The translations under genes were made by a program, and so were the position numbers. The notes beneath the pieces were generated by a model, which was not told the DNA's origin, made no database searches, and worked only from the letters and a program-made list of their open reading frames with translations. 64,000 nucleotides of DNA, from positions 300,401 to 364,400 of the forward strand of contig KB310318.1 in assembly GCA_000328365.1 (NCBI GenBank), written 5' to 3'. Positions 47,767 through 60,718 of the stretch are shown here, in pieces. Origin of the DNA: Capitella teleta (Eukaryota; Annelida; Polychaeta; Capitellidae). Numbering within the stretch: position 1 is the first letter of the stretch; each line of letters opens with the position of its first letter.

Positions 47767-50700
47767 AATGCGAAGGAAACTTCTGTGATGTGAAGTGTAA
47801 TTAAACGTAAAGATTTTCCATTATTGGCAGCTGAAATCGATTATGAAATTATAAATAAAAAAACTAATTGCACTTGAAACAACTAATGAGCCCCACGCGC
47901 AAGGCAATGACACGGAATCAAGGGCACCGATGAACGCAAATAAGATAAGTCATGGTCGCAGAATCGCGTGGAGGGTCGTAGATAAGAAAAAGCGCTTAGT
48001 GGACAAAGAAATAGATATCTCACGTCTGAGAATCGTGCTGGCAGATAGCGAAAAGAGGATCTTTTTCTACGTGACGTGACTGTGAATAACGGTGATTCGT
48101 CCTTTCTTCTTGTTGTCATGGAAACGAATTTAAGATGGAGCAATTTATTATTTCTTTTCCCGTTCATATAATCTCGTCTTAATTTCCATTGTGAGTTGTC
48201 AATTGTTCCTTTCTGTTTTCTATCGAGGGGAATGAAACGAATAATTCGTTATTAAATTTTTATATCGATTGACTGATATCGAAATTCGAATTTTGTCTCA
48301 ATATTATATTGCATAGGGCCAATCCAAATAAAAAAGAAATAAAAATAAAAATAAAAATAAGAATGCCAATATAATAGATATTTCGATGAAATTCTCGTCT
48401 CTTTTGACCTGTCTAAATTTCCCAAAATTAATATATGTGATTTAGATCAAAGTTCAACATTGCCCGGAATTCTTCACATCCAAAATGTATCGAAAATGAA
48501 ATATTTGATACAGTATAAGTCAGTTCCGTTTATAAAATCACAAGTGAATGATGGATTAGATTTGACACAAATAAAAGTAAGTTTTTGATACGAATCTGAG
48601 GATTTATGGCGTGTGCGACAATTCCTATCAGCAGTTATTTACTTTTTTCGGCCCAGAGCTTGGCAGCATGGCTGACAGAGATTCCAGGTGATGAATTGTG
48701 CAGTGTCAGCGAATACTTCAATCAAACTATCAATCTTCTTTTTCTTTGAATAAAAGAAGCTTTCTTTATTTTCGATGGGGGAGAGTAGCCTTGGTGTGTT
48801 TCGCACTCTTAATGTATTTTATATTACCTGCACAATATATAACATAAAGGTGTGGTGTATAGCATACGCCCTAAAAGGAGTATTATTGAGTTGAATTCGC
48901 AGATTTCCAGTTAGCCAAGTTCCTTACAATGGGAGAAAAAGGAAGAAGATAGGAATGAAACAAGTTAACTTCTCGTTATATCAGGGAATAATGAAACATG
49001 AAATTATATTACACTTGGGAAATTAAGTCACAATTAAGAAATATACCACTACTTGGAAGTCCGTTCGCGTAATAAATTAAATTTTGTAAGAAATGAACAA
49101 AATTCTGTCGAATGAAACTCAAAACGAAATTTTCGTTAAAAATAACAACATTCAAGTCTTCCTAGAAATAAGATAAATAATAAAATAAACGAATATCTCA
49201 TATTTCATTGATCAGTAGCCATAAATTGTAACGAAATTCTAACGTAATGCAAGGTGAATGGGTTAAGTTACCTTAAATGTCGAGTACCTTCACTTGGTAT
49301 TTCGTTTTTTTCCGCTTCACAAAATCGAATTAGACAACTGATTCAAGGGGCGGGTATTTATATACGAGGCCTGTGAAGTCTACACAATATGCATCACATG
49401 TACCTTTGGTTTTTTTGACCCATCAATCAAGGGATCATCGGAAGCGACTCGTTTGTCGATTTGTGCACCTTGTTACTACGAAGACCATTCGTTGCTAGGC
49501 AACGCTGATCAGCAATTCGCATTATCATCGGTATCCATGACAACCAGAATTATACACGAGCTTTCGATATTTTTGGCGATTTCTTGCAAGAAAAACATGG
49601 TACTTTCGTTAATTTAAAGTTCCCCTATACAATAATTGCACGTTCAAATATGTCTTGGCATATATAAAGTATTATTCATGAGGTTTTGCATTGAAATTGG
49701 CCTTTTAGAAACCTCACGTATTATTGATGACGCCCAGATGCTTTTCCTGTGTACGTTGGCAGGTTTAGCTGAGTTATAAATGATCTGCAAACGCGATGGG
49801 GCACCAGAAGGGAATGACAGCATTGCTTCTTCCGATATTCAAATTTCACGCAATACCCCGCAATGCATCCAACTCATTCATAGCTAAAATATATATTATG
49901 TGGAATCGATGAAATTATAATTATTGAAAGTTTAAATATCATCGAATTATTTTTAAAAAGTAAATTTACAAGGAAATTTATGCAAAATATACAGAGAGAA
50001 AAATTACCTGTATTTGCAGATTGTATTTTTTTATAATAATTTTCAATAGTGGAAATTTATTTGAATGTATCGATTATTGCATATATATGAAATAAATCGG
50101 TGGTCGTCCGCCATATCAAACATATTTCGTTTTATTTATATATTTTTAGTTTTTCGTTTTTATTTTTCTCTTGCATGGATACCAATTTTAAGATGAAGAT
50201 AAAATTCGAATTGATCACGAATTACTAAATTATTAAACTTAATCAATCAACACGACATCGAACATTGAAGAACAAACACTTTTGTAGCTACTCATGTACC
50301 GTAAATAACGAATTCAACCAATTGATCTGCATCCAATGATATCAACGAAAAAACAAAAGCGAGACTAAATATTCCAGTTGTTACCATGGTAATAAATAGC
50401 CATGGAAATATTTCGTTGCTAAATACCAGTACAACTACACTACAACTCCTGATCAATCTGAATGGCATATGTATTGCCAACTGTCGTAACTTTAGTTGCT
50501 GCATGAATAGTTCAAAGCTAAATATAACGATTAAAAATATGTGAAAGTAAAAATATTCAAAATTATGTTGTTGGTGCAAAGTAGCAGTGCAGAAATCAGC
50601 AAGAACTCTTGAATTTTTGTGTTAAGTACAAACGCATTGATCAACGCAAGATAACTAATAGGAACCACTCCTGAATGTTCGTTATGCATTGTAAAAGGAC

Positions 50701-52160
50701 CCCCTATGTTTGAAATAAAATAATAGTTCTGTTCTCAATTTACAAAGAATGCAGTATGCATCAGCTCTTGCATTACAAATACATTCTGACGTTGCCATTT
50801 GCAATTACAAATCGAAAAATTATTTGCATGATTTTTCCCCTTTGAGAGAAATTTTCTTTCGCACGCCCCATTTGTTGTATGTAGCTGGCGAACGAGTTTT
50901 GACTGATTGCAAGCGTGTTGAGTTGCGACTGCCCAAGCTTATGTTCGTTCAGGTATACGTTTAAGCGGGTATATATCACGTGGTATGGGTTATATATCAT
51001 GAAAAGAATTCAAATCAAATATCTTTCTCCCCACTCATTTCTCAAAATGACCTTGATTTAAGCCATACTGATATCACCAATGATAAGGAATCATTAGTGC
51101 TATTCGGTCGATCTATAAATAGATCGATATACGATATACCTATTGCTTACTTCCCTTTTTGGACTAGAACTCTAGCAGCACGGTTGTCAAGGAAGGTGAC
51201 AAAAATGCTTTGATTGGCTGTTAAATCATTGCATGACAATAGGGTTGAAGTCATTGACTGCTCGGCCTGAAATCAATGCACAATTAATGTGTGTGGATGG
51301 TCTGGATAATTAAATTCATGCCTGATTAATATACTTCTAAAGGTAACAAAACGTGATCCTATTTCATTCGATTTGCTTATATGGTATGTAGAGTCGATTC
51401 TTGGAACGAAAATCGAAATATTGTGGCTCAATTTGAAACACTTAATGTCATCGAATCCATTTGAACACATTTTACGCAATTTAATTACCTATTATTTCAA
51501 CGAAATAATATTTTTTCTTCCAATTGTTTATGGCATTAAATTTGACTGTGGCTTATAAAATGCCATACGTGAGTGATACGATCACATGAACATATTATTC
51601 TCCATTGGATATGACGGTGAAAGTGTAGGCTGTGATAAAACATGAAGGTATGAGATTGAATTTTGGGTATGGATCAAATAGACAGGTATGATCTTGTGCA
51701 GGGGAATATTTCTGTATAAACTTGACTATTGGATATGAGTCCATACTTGCAAAATGTTGATAGTTATTTCTAATTTAATATTACTGGTATAAAATAAAAA
51801 TGAGAAACGAAATTTTGTGCACATTCGAAGGACTCATCAAACGAGATTTCGATGAGGGTGCAAATGGAATGATCACCATGGCAACCGAGTGGAATGGATT
51901 GAAGTGAAGCATCAAGACTGACACCTCAATTTGAGCTCCGGAAATCGCATCTGATGGACTAATTGTGGAAATAGGAAATGGAATTCGAACAAAGAAATTG
52001 GTTCAGGAAATGAGAATTGGGGCACGCGCAGAATGCATTTCCTGGTTACAGCTTAACTGAGATTGAATCTGACCAGTCATGAATTTAACATAAGATGTGA
52101 TGACCAATGCCTTTCAGTAATCAAGAATGGGATTACTTCGGCGGAGGCTTGCATAATTAA

Positions 52161-52174
52161 ATTACCATGGTAAC
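52161..52174. promoter_or_regulatory. X-box-like perfect inner palindrome
   Basis: ATTACCATGGTAAC contains the perfect 12-bp palindrome TTACCATGGTAA. Confidence 0.45.
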
Positions 52175-53675
52175 CAATGTGCATTAAGGTTGAATGCAAA
52201 TGCATAGGTGAGTGGAATTATATGGATGGTTGGCAGGAAATTGACCGGATCTACTTTGCATTTCGTAAACATTTGGTTGGCAATTTATATCGCCTTTGTT
52301 CCATGTTGAAAGCTAATTACTAATATATTAACGTTTTGATTTGATTTATAATCAAACTGGTTTATGATTAAATATTACACAGATATAGAGGAATCGAATA
52401 TTCGTTATCGAAATCGTTATCATTTGATCGGGTTAAGCACGAGGTCTATATATACACCATTCGTTGACTTAACAGAAATGCAGCAGGTTTCGAAAACACA
52501 CAACACCACACGCACGGTGTCTCACACAGGGTGAAGCACAGCAGGAGAAGAAAAAATATAGTGACCTATTTTTAACGAAATATCGAGAAAAAACACGTGC
52601 TACAGCACGAAATACACATGAATAGCACGAGGGATACACGAGTTAAACAAAACGACTCACAAATCCTAGAATTACGCTCGATTTCTTAGAAAAATGACGG
52701 AGAATTGGTTACCTTGACGCGTTCGCTCCAGCCTCTGCGTAGTCCGCCATTTTGAATTTAGCCCTCTCTTTTATTATAGGCAGAAGAGGGCTGGTCGTAA
52801 AACGCATGATTTAGAGCAGCGAAAGCCCCGTGCTCATCACTTGTGGTCTCCTTTGCTATGCAGCCACCACGCACAGGACACGCACTGTCATGCACAAATT
52901 CCAGTATTTAAAATCAACGAAATTGAACCCTTTTCGTTAAATTCGTTAAATTGTGACTCTCTATCTCTCTCTGTTTATTTTATTTTTTTCCTCAAGAATA
53001 GAATGTTGTTTGTTTAGCAATAATGGTAGAATTGATCATGTTTTTAATCGGAAGTGCTGTTTTATATAAGTCATTATTCTTAAAATTTAATCCGGTGGTT
53101 TTCAACATTTTGAGCTATCATTTGAATTTGATCAAAGGCAGGATTAGAGTTTGATTGAAATTATCTGGAAGTGACGTTAATCTATATTATACATTTCGTC
53201 TGTTTTTAATTTCAACTGTAATTTTATTGTGAGTTGTGTGGCTTTTTTGTGTATTCTTCTTTCGTTCAATGTTCACTTGTATTTCGTTCAATATTTATTC
53301 TAATTTCGTTCATTTTCCATTTAATTTGAAGGGATGGAAAAATAAGAGGCATATCCCAGTTCACTCCTAATGCCATTTTGATCGATTCATTACTTATAAG
53401 AGCAGAATAAAAATTAAAGACTTAAAAGGTTGCATTAAAAAAATAAAATAAGAAGACAGAAATGAAATATAACTGTCAATCAAACGCAGAGTTTTAGACC
53501 TGTCAGGGAGAAATACCTTTTTTCCCCGATGAACCCATATATCAAATCCTGAAATATATATTTTCAGAAATTCAATAAAAACTCCAAATTTACGAAATTA
53601 AAACCTTGTAAACTATCAGCATTACATTCGTATAAATTCTATAAATTATTACTTCTTATATTGTAATCATGTATT

Positions 53676-53699
53676 TATATATATATATATATATATATT
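53676..53699. repeat. (TA)n microsatellite
   Basis: About 12 TA dinucleotides. Confidence 0.95.
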
Positions 53700-54183
53700 T
53701 ATACGTATTTATAATTTGTTTTTGTGGTGGTAACGAATATCCATGATTTACCCCATGCAACCACAGACTCAACCGTCGTAGATATGTTAAATTGAATGCC
53801 ATAAACAAGACGTATTCACGCTGAACTCTCCTCTCAGCAGCGAGATTAGCACGCAGACAAACGTTGTTATTTTATACAATAAACATGAGCTCACACTGAG
53901 TAGGAATGCCATTCGATTTCCATTTTTCAATATCACTTCCGACACATCCCAGTGGGAGAGTTTACTAAACAAATATTCCGAAAGCCCTTCGCTGTTTGCA
54001 ACACTCACTGCTCGTGATGGAAGAATGAAAACTGTTTTTTTTTTCCTTCAACTTGTAAACACGGTGCATATTTTAAATGGTAATTTGATTCTGTGGAATT
54101 ATATTCTATATTTGATTGCGTGACGGTGATTCATATTGAATTTACTTTGCATTTGGAGCTTTCATTCCTTCAATCATAATCTC

Positions 54184-54185
<2 letters not shown>

Positions 54186-54215
<30 letters not shown>
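54186..54215. repeat. (AT)n microsatellite
   Basis: Fifteen AT dinucleotides flanked by CTCAG and CTCAA. Confidence 0.95.
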
Positions 54216-54218
<3 letters not shown>

Positions 54219-54504
54219 AATTGCTGATATTCATGATGAGAATAAAATATTATTATTAATATGAATCTTGTAATTCAGTTAAAGTTGCAAAAGAAATAAA
54301 ATTAAATAAATAATCGATTAACAATAATCCCAAGAAGGTTGAATTTATAATTTATAATTTAAACTTTCTTTGTATATTTTAATATACTTTTGCGAATAAC
54401 CTTGCTCTAGTAAAAAATACTAACCTTGCTATCCTTAAACAAAAAATATATTATGGGTTACGAACGTATTTGTCAAGTGGAATCCACATAAAAATATATA
54501 AAGT

Positions 54505-54716
54505 TAATTATTTATTTAGTATAGTGAAATATCCACAAAGATGTTCAAAGCGCTATCCATAAATCGCGAATATTTATTCAAGTAGTTATAAGGTCCCAAT
54601 TTCAAATCCCGACTCAAAAGATAGTACTTAAGTGCGTCTATAGTGAGAGAAGGGTAATCGAAGCCCCTTACCTTTGCATTGAAAATCCAACTCCCTATCA
54701 CTGTGCTAAATAGGTA
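54505..54716 (-). mobile_element. tRNA-derived SINE relic
   Basis: Read on the minus strand, the head has an RNA polymerase III A-box-like TAGCACAGTGATAGG and, about 44 bases on, a B-box-like GGCTTCGATTACC (consensus GGTTCGANTCC). The body ends with GCGCTTTGAACATC, a GTGGATATTT stretch and CACTATACTAAATAA. This resembles the widespread SINE/LINE tail of the form GCGCTTTGAGCATC followed by GCGCTATATAAA. Length is about 200 bp. Divergence from these consensus words suggests an old, inactive copy. No target-site duplication was found. It is the only transposon-derived element recognised in the window. Confidence 0.65.
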
Positions 54717-54833
54717 ACTAAATCTAGTAGAATATACACTTTTAATCTACACAAAAAAAGGTTAGCACGTCTTAAAAATTCGATTTCATTTGATTTATCA
54801 CGACGACGATCAATGAGTTGTGAAGTGAATTGG

Positions 54834-54850
54834 AAAAAAAAAAAAAAAAA
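54834..54850. repeat. Poly-A run (17)
   Basis: Pure A homopolymer, about 120 bp from the head end of the SINE relic. Confidence 0.9.
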
Positions 54851-55754
54851 GTTCAATTTACTAAAAAGTCATCTAAATTATATACAAAAAGACGACCGAG
54901 AATGAATCCTCGTATTTTTTATAAAGAATTATAAACGAAACGACAGTGAGAAGAGATGCGATCAATCTTCCTCATTCTCTCTTTCTGCTCCCGCGTGCCT
55001 TTAATGGCGACGAGAGATCCACGTCTGTAAAAGACAAATAAATCACAAACTCTTTGCGTGTTCGCGTGACTCCGCAAAAGAGCTTTTAAAGAGGGGAGCC
55101 AACTTAAGACCCCCACCCAAGAAGCCTCCTGAGGGGAAAAGAAAGATTCAAGAATTGATGACAGCCTCCAACGAAGGCTTCGACCCACGGATCTGCGGTT
55201 AATTCGGATGGCGTGAATATTTCGTACTGCTACTCATTACGCCGTATTGATCGAAATATTCGTCATCATCAACGAAGTTCTTGGTGCATCATGCGGGATT
55301 GTCACACGATTAATCCTTTCTGTGTCACCGAAGATTAAGACGGATGTCAGAAGGGTCAGCCCCTTCTAAATCAAGGGGTGCTACCCTCTGCCCTCACTTG
55401 TAATGGAAGGCGTCCGACACGAAATGCATGCTCCCTGTTTGCATGAATATAAATCTCTACTAAAATATTCCTGTCCTTGGCATGACTGGTGTATTGTGAA
55501 ATATGTCATTTTGGGATTATATTGTTGGCAACACTTCATTGATAACTTTTACGCGCGTATAGCTAAGCAGGTGTTTTGCAAGAATTAGTGTGAATTAACG
55601 CACGGTGCTGCGACTTAAGGTAACGCGTTTAAGGTGTTGTAAGAAATAATAACAATTTGATAAAGATAATTTAATAAATCACTAAACACGGCCACCGATT
55701 ATTCTAAAACGATTACTAATATTATATACTGATACAATTATTTTAATACCAGTT

Positions 55755-55788
55755 AAAAAAAAAAAAAAAAAAAATAAACAAAATAAAA

Positions 55789-55819
<31 letters not shown>

Positions 55820-55820
55820 A
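55755..55820. repeat. Poly-A plus (AAAT)n repeat
   Basis: An A run grading into AAATA units. Confidence 0.9.
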
Positions 55821-56546
55821 ACTATTTTTTTTTATAAATAATATATAGAAGGAAAAGTCATACAATTAAAAATTAACTTTGCTTCTAGCATTTCGTTCAT
55901 GGAATACAAATATACAGTATATCAAATACTTGAACACACATTTTATGTTGTTATGCTATAGTCGTATATAGACTGGAAGACTCGTTGATATATTATGCCC
56001 AAGTTTTCACATCTACAGAAGATCTGTAATATATTCCAACCGTTTTAACCAGTCAACTATAATTTAGAATTAATCTGTAACGCTGGGTTACCATGAGAAA
56101 ATTATTCATGCGAATTGTTCGTTTCTAAATATTTGATGTTTGAAATCCAAACACGAATAATTTAGTTAATTTCACGGGGAATAGAATTACACTAGCAAAT
56201 ATACCAGCTCCGATTCATCACGCTGTCGCCAGGAGGGAAGTCCACACAAGATCTTGAGTTTACAGTAAATTGACCTTGAAAACTTCAATGACATGAAACA
56301 AGATGAATACACAGCTGGTTGCTATGGGAACAAGCATCACGATTTTCTATGCATAATAATAATAAGGCAATGGTGCTGCAACCTATCGGGAAATTTAAAA
56401 ACTGGAGTGGGCGGGGCTTATGTAATAATTGACAGGAGAAGGTATTGTGGGGGGAGGGGGCTATACATCAATCTGTTACAGCAGGCAAAAGGTCTCCAGA
56501 AAAACCTGTTCAAACGAAACACGTATACGTGTAAACGTGTATGCAC

Positions 56547-56549
<3 letters not shown>

Positions 56550-56587
<38 letters not shown>
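56550..56587. repeat. Poly-T run (38)
   Basis: The longest pure homopolymer in the window. The poly-Phe and poly-Lys open frames here are artefacts of it. Confidence 0.95.
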
Positions 56588-56589
<2 letters not shown>

Positions 56590-57303
56590 AGCTGGGTGGA
56601 AATACATTTAGCAAATACCTCCCTCTTTTCTAAGAAATTCAATTGCTCGCAAGTGCTTCACTGCCCATAAATTCTCTAATTGACAGAAAGTGTTGCACGG
56701 TTTTTATGAGGTGTTGCTTCAACGTGACTTCAGCTTTCACATAAGAATTATATCGGTCAAGAAAAATATAATTCCAATCTCTTAAAATGCATTTCATTAT
56801 CCAATAATTTATTTACTTCACCTACTTGTATATTTCTCGGTAGTTCAGTTGTGTTTTACTTTTGCCCAGCTTCTGTTACTAATTATGGGGCATAAAAATG
56901 CAACAGTTAAGTACCGCAAGGTGTAATTATGATTAACGGTAGCTGCAAATCAGCCACAACTTGAGGGCGATTTCATTTGAGTTGGGAGAAGGATGGGTGA
57001 AGCAAGATGAGGAATGAGGAGCTTGTGGTCGTGAAAGGACCTTTAATTATTTCTCTTGTTCATTCGCTCGCAGGCAATCAGCGAACATCCTTTGAAACGT
57101 TGGAATTGGAAAGAGAAAACCACCTGCATTAGCAAGCGTTGCCATAGGAACCACATGGTGACCTTTGGCAACTCAGAACAAAGAAACGTATATTCGACGC
57201 CGTCTTCCGAGAATTTGAAACACGTCGTGACGTGAATATAATTTGAAAGTGGGCGTAACGGCAATCCGCGATGACGGAATCCCCATGAGGATGAAAGATA
57301 AGG

Positions 57304-57336
57304 GTTGCTAAGCAATTAGCTTATCACCATAGCAAC
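57304..57336. promoter_or_regulatory. Paired X-box motifs
   Basis: GTTGCTAAGCAAT (57304-57316) and ATCACCATAGCAAC (57323-57336) are 19 bp apart, start to start. Confidence 0.45.
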
Positions 57337-57611
57337 CCAAGGGAAATGAGAAATCTGCGGATTATGCAGTTGATAACTCGGCATTAACATTGGATTCACA
57401 TTAGCACGTGGATTTCGGATTCTGAGTGAGCTCACGGTGTGAATTGGGGCCAAGGAGGGGGTTAATAAGAGGGTAGAGACCCCATTTCCCTGGCATGGAA
57501 ATGAGGAAACGGCCTCCAAGACCCTGCATCGGCACCCAATCCATCATCACCACCTCCCGCTACTCCCAATTGGTGACATTCTCCCGAGTTTCCCTCGCAT
57601 ACATCATCAGG

Positions 57612-57625
57612 GTTGCTATGGAAAC
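57612..57625. promoter_or_regulatory. X-box (RFX-type) motif
   Basis: GTTGCTATGGAAAC equals the RFX motif form known from vertebrate conserved non-coding elements, apart from one C/T change. Confidence 0.5.
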
Positions 57626-57738
57626 GACATTTCAAGGATAAATTGCGGGGTAACCTGGGGGAAATGAGTAATGCGCCAATTTTCATCTTTCGGGCAAATG
57701 AGCAAATGCATGACTTCATAATCTCCATTTCGTTGCGT

Positions 57739-57793
57739 AAAAAAAAAAAGAAAAAAGAACATAAAAAGAACAAAAAAGGAGAAAAAAAAAACG

Positions 57794-57831
<38 letters not shown>
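57739..57831. repeat. A-rich low-complexity tract
   Basis: A runs with scattered G and C end in about 37 pure A. Lys-rich and Phe-rich open frames over it are artefacts. Confidence 0.95.
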
Positions 57832-57832
<1 letters not shown>

Positions 57833-59900
57833 GGTTTAGACGATACCTACTGCATTCTATATTACTGATTTTGCAAGTATATCTCGACTGTATGGCTATG
57901 AATATAAACTCCCTGCGGACAAAACCCAACATTGCTTGTGGGCGTTCCTCACAAACCAGAATATTCTATGAATAAAACTTGAAAACAATATATGCCAAAA
58001 TAGTTCGTGTGTAACATGATTTCGGTGCTCCTAGTTCAAATTTGGAAACTCTTCGTTAAATATATATTTATATAATATTCTGATTGAAAAACAATCCAGC
58101 GAATGCTGTCAAAATTTAGCTGTCAAGGTTACTGATAACTGAGATAAACCCCCAAAGGGAAAAGTGGATCCATTTCCTTCCCTCTCAGTTTGTGTATCAA
58201 CAATAGAAAGCATTGATTCCAAGGTTAGCTTGACAAAGATGGAACTGCCGAGGGAAGAGAAAAATCCATCCAAAGACTCTATCAATTCTCGAAGAGAGAA
58301 CCTCATTTATCTGCATTGGAGATTCGAGTCACATTTCAAGGAGGGTTGTAGGTTTTAGCCCTTATCACCAAGGAAGGGGTGAGCTCCAGGGAAGTACCTA
58401 TTGATTTTTTTAGAATCCCCCCTCCAAAGCAAATGCAGTGGGCCTGAAAGAATTGTAAATGAGACAGACAAGAATTATGGCGTGATTTCTAAAGCCCCAC
58501 CAATCCCTTTCCCCTTCCATGATAAATGAGGCCTGTTTCAGATGCTTTCAACCAGGGAATAGAACTGTAAGCCCTCCAGGGTGGCGGCAACACGAGGTGC
58601 TGGAGTGACCTTGGAAGCCTCAAGCGATTATCTCGTCCAGTGGTCTGCGCTTACAACGTCATCATGTCACGACCTTCGCTCGTTAGCACTCGCAATAAAT
58701 TTAATTGTTGTTCTATTTATATTTTTGTTTCCACATGCGGATATGAGCTTATTGATCCATGATTCGGTATGGATTTTTGTCCAAGTTTGTGAGCAAGGTT
58801 CAGCCCAAGTTTGAGCATGATAACCTACTCTTATTTCCTGCAAAGGTAAGCTAGATTAATCACTACCATAACTGTTCTATCACCTGACAATGAGCAACAA
58901 TCACATACGAACACATGATACAATGAATGACAATTCACAACATGATCTGCCACATTGGACGCGCATGCATCGCAGATGTATAGATTGTGAAAACACCAAG
59001 TGCATACCGTCGATTTGGCAATGGAAACACGGTAGACAGTGATTAACCGGTATGCACTTGACAACAACTGAGGGAGCTGTTTGTGGCAACATGACCCAAC
59101 TTTACACAAGGCTGCAGGTCAGAGGCTATGAACACAGTTCCTTAGATCTACGATTGTTGATCCTCCCTGCGATCGGTTGTCGTAATTTCGGTTCCATGTT
59201 ATGACAGAGAGACTGCACACGACTCATTACGAGGAGGCTACAAGTTTTTATGGTTTCAACTCAGTGTGAAGCAGTATTTCAAATAGTTTTTCTCTATGTT
59301 CTGGCTACAGTATCTACTTTTCATAATCAGCCATAATAAATCATTAGCTCAGCATAGATTCTGTCTTTGCTTCGGGTAACTCAGTGCATTGCAAATTTGT
59401 TTACATAACCCTTTTTATTTTATTCTTCAAAATGTAATAAATTAAATCACAGGAGAGGTACTACTCATTCTGACCACTCGATTACGAAAACAAAGTGCAC
59501 GCAATTAAACTGGGAAATGGGTGTTATACTTGTTACATTAATGAGAACCGCTCAATGAAAAAATATATATTATTACATAATATTACAAATAAAATGAGGC
59601 TCCTTTCTGAATAAGCGACACTTTGTTGCGTGTTTATTACTCTTGAGCTTTGCGCTGTGCTATACACCAATGAGAACCGACTCCAGGCCAATAAAAGGTC
59701 CGTTTACAACACCTCATCGTAAACGAATAAAACCAACCGGCCTTGTAATGTTCACGCAATAAAAATCGCAAAGCTCATAAGATAATCATAACACTGGGAC
59801 CTGATGATCATAAACATATCATAATGCATTCACTGGCGGTGTGAAACAATCATAACTGCCTTTCTTTGATTGGCCTTCTGGCGTGCGCTGTGGTTACTCG

Positions 59901-59923
59901 ACCGCTCGCATGGTGGCGCTAGC
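59901..59923 (+). promoter_or_regulatory. Possible CTCF-like site
   Basis: CCGCTCGCATGGTGGCGCTA keeps GGTGGCGCTA of the CTCF core but has AT where AG is usual. Confidence 0.25.
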
Positions 59924-60707
59924 AACTGGTGCTCATTTTGCGGCGGGAATCAACAGATTTCTCGAGCAATCATTACGCAATATTAGTATGACGTAATATG
60001 CTCGGTATTTAGGTCAACTGGTCATGGCCAGAAAAGGGTTTGTATGATGTCGGGTCTGATTGGAAAACCGTTGATATGGTAATGTTTGATCGAATGAGGT
60101 CATTTTGGCTAGTATATTATGCTGTACGCCATTTAATATTCATAACGTATGGCATATTTATAATAATTACTCAATTATGGTTAGATCTTCTCGGTTCAAT
60201 TAAAAAAGTCTCAAATTAGAAGTTAAGTCAGATGGAAACTTCAAAACTAAATCTTTCACGAGATGACTGTTATATTTTGTGACCCACTTTATCCATACAA
60301 AATTTGGCATTTATTAATGTGAATTGGGCATGCTCCGTTTCAACTGCATCGTTTGATCTTTACGTTAACTTTAAATTATCATTATGCTAGAATATACCGT
60401 ATCTGATCAGGTGCAGCATCTGCTAATTACGAGTGAACCCGTTGTCTTCAAACAGAACCAGTCTTGGCTTTCAATGCGATAATACACGCACTTTATGTCG
60501 GTATCTTCGTTGGTGAACTCAACCCTATCAATGAAATTATGAAAGTTTTGTTTCTTTCACTTGTTGGACACCGATATAATCATATTTAATGAAAATATAC
60601 AGATATCCGATATATCTAGTTTGGACAGTTAAGATTAACAGCTGAACTTCATTAAATTGCACCACGGTTCGAAAATATAAACATTACGTAATATTGGTTT
60701 ATAACGA

Positions 60708-60718
60708 GGGGGGGGGGG
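60708..60718. repeat. G11 run
   Basis: Pure G homopolymer in an otherwise AT-rich context. Confidence 0.9.

Larger units (their letters stand above)
38000..47900. other. Upstream intergenic block poor in TTTCGTT words, no gene seen
   Basis: No exon is recognised. Sequence is less AT-rich than the block to its left, with GC-elevated islands at about 38100-38400, 40090-40330, 40790-41140 and 43610-43850. The last holds a CTCF-like site. X-box-like motifs occur at 38473, 38494, 39061, 39080, 41811, 41863 and 47082. Confidence 0.5.
47900..55350. other. Upstream intergenic block rich in TTTCGTT words
   Basis: No exon is recognised. It is AT-rich with frequent AACGAAA/TTTCGTT words and X-box-like motifs at 48112, 49491, 49531, 50380, 51872 and 52161. 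It contains (AT)n repeats and a SINE relic. Confidence 0.5.

Noticed and set aside
57462-57975. Poly-Phe (minus) and poly-Lys (plus) open frames
   Set aside because: Translations of a homopolymer A tract.
58831-59109. Cysteine-rich 92-codon open frame on the minus strand
   Set aside because: Cysteines are irregularly spaced with no zinc-finger or secreted-peptide pattern; no signal peptide or splice context.
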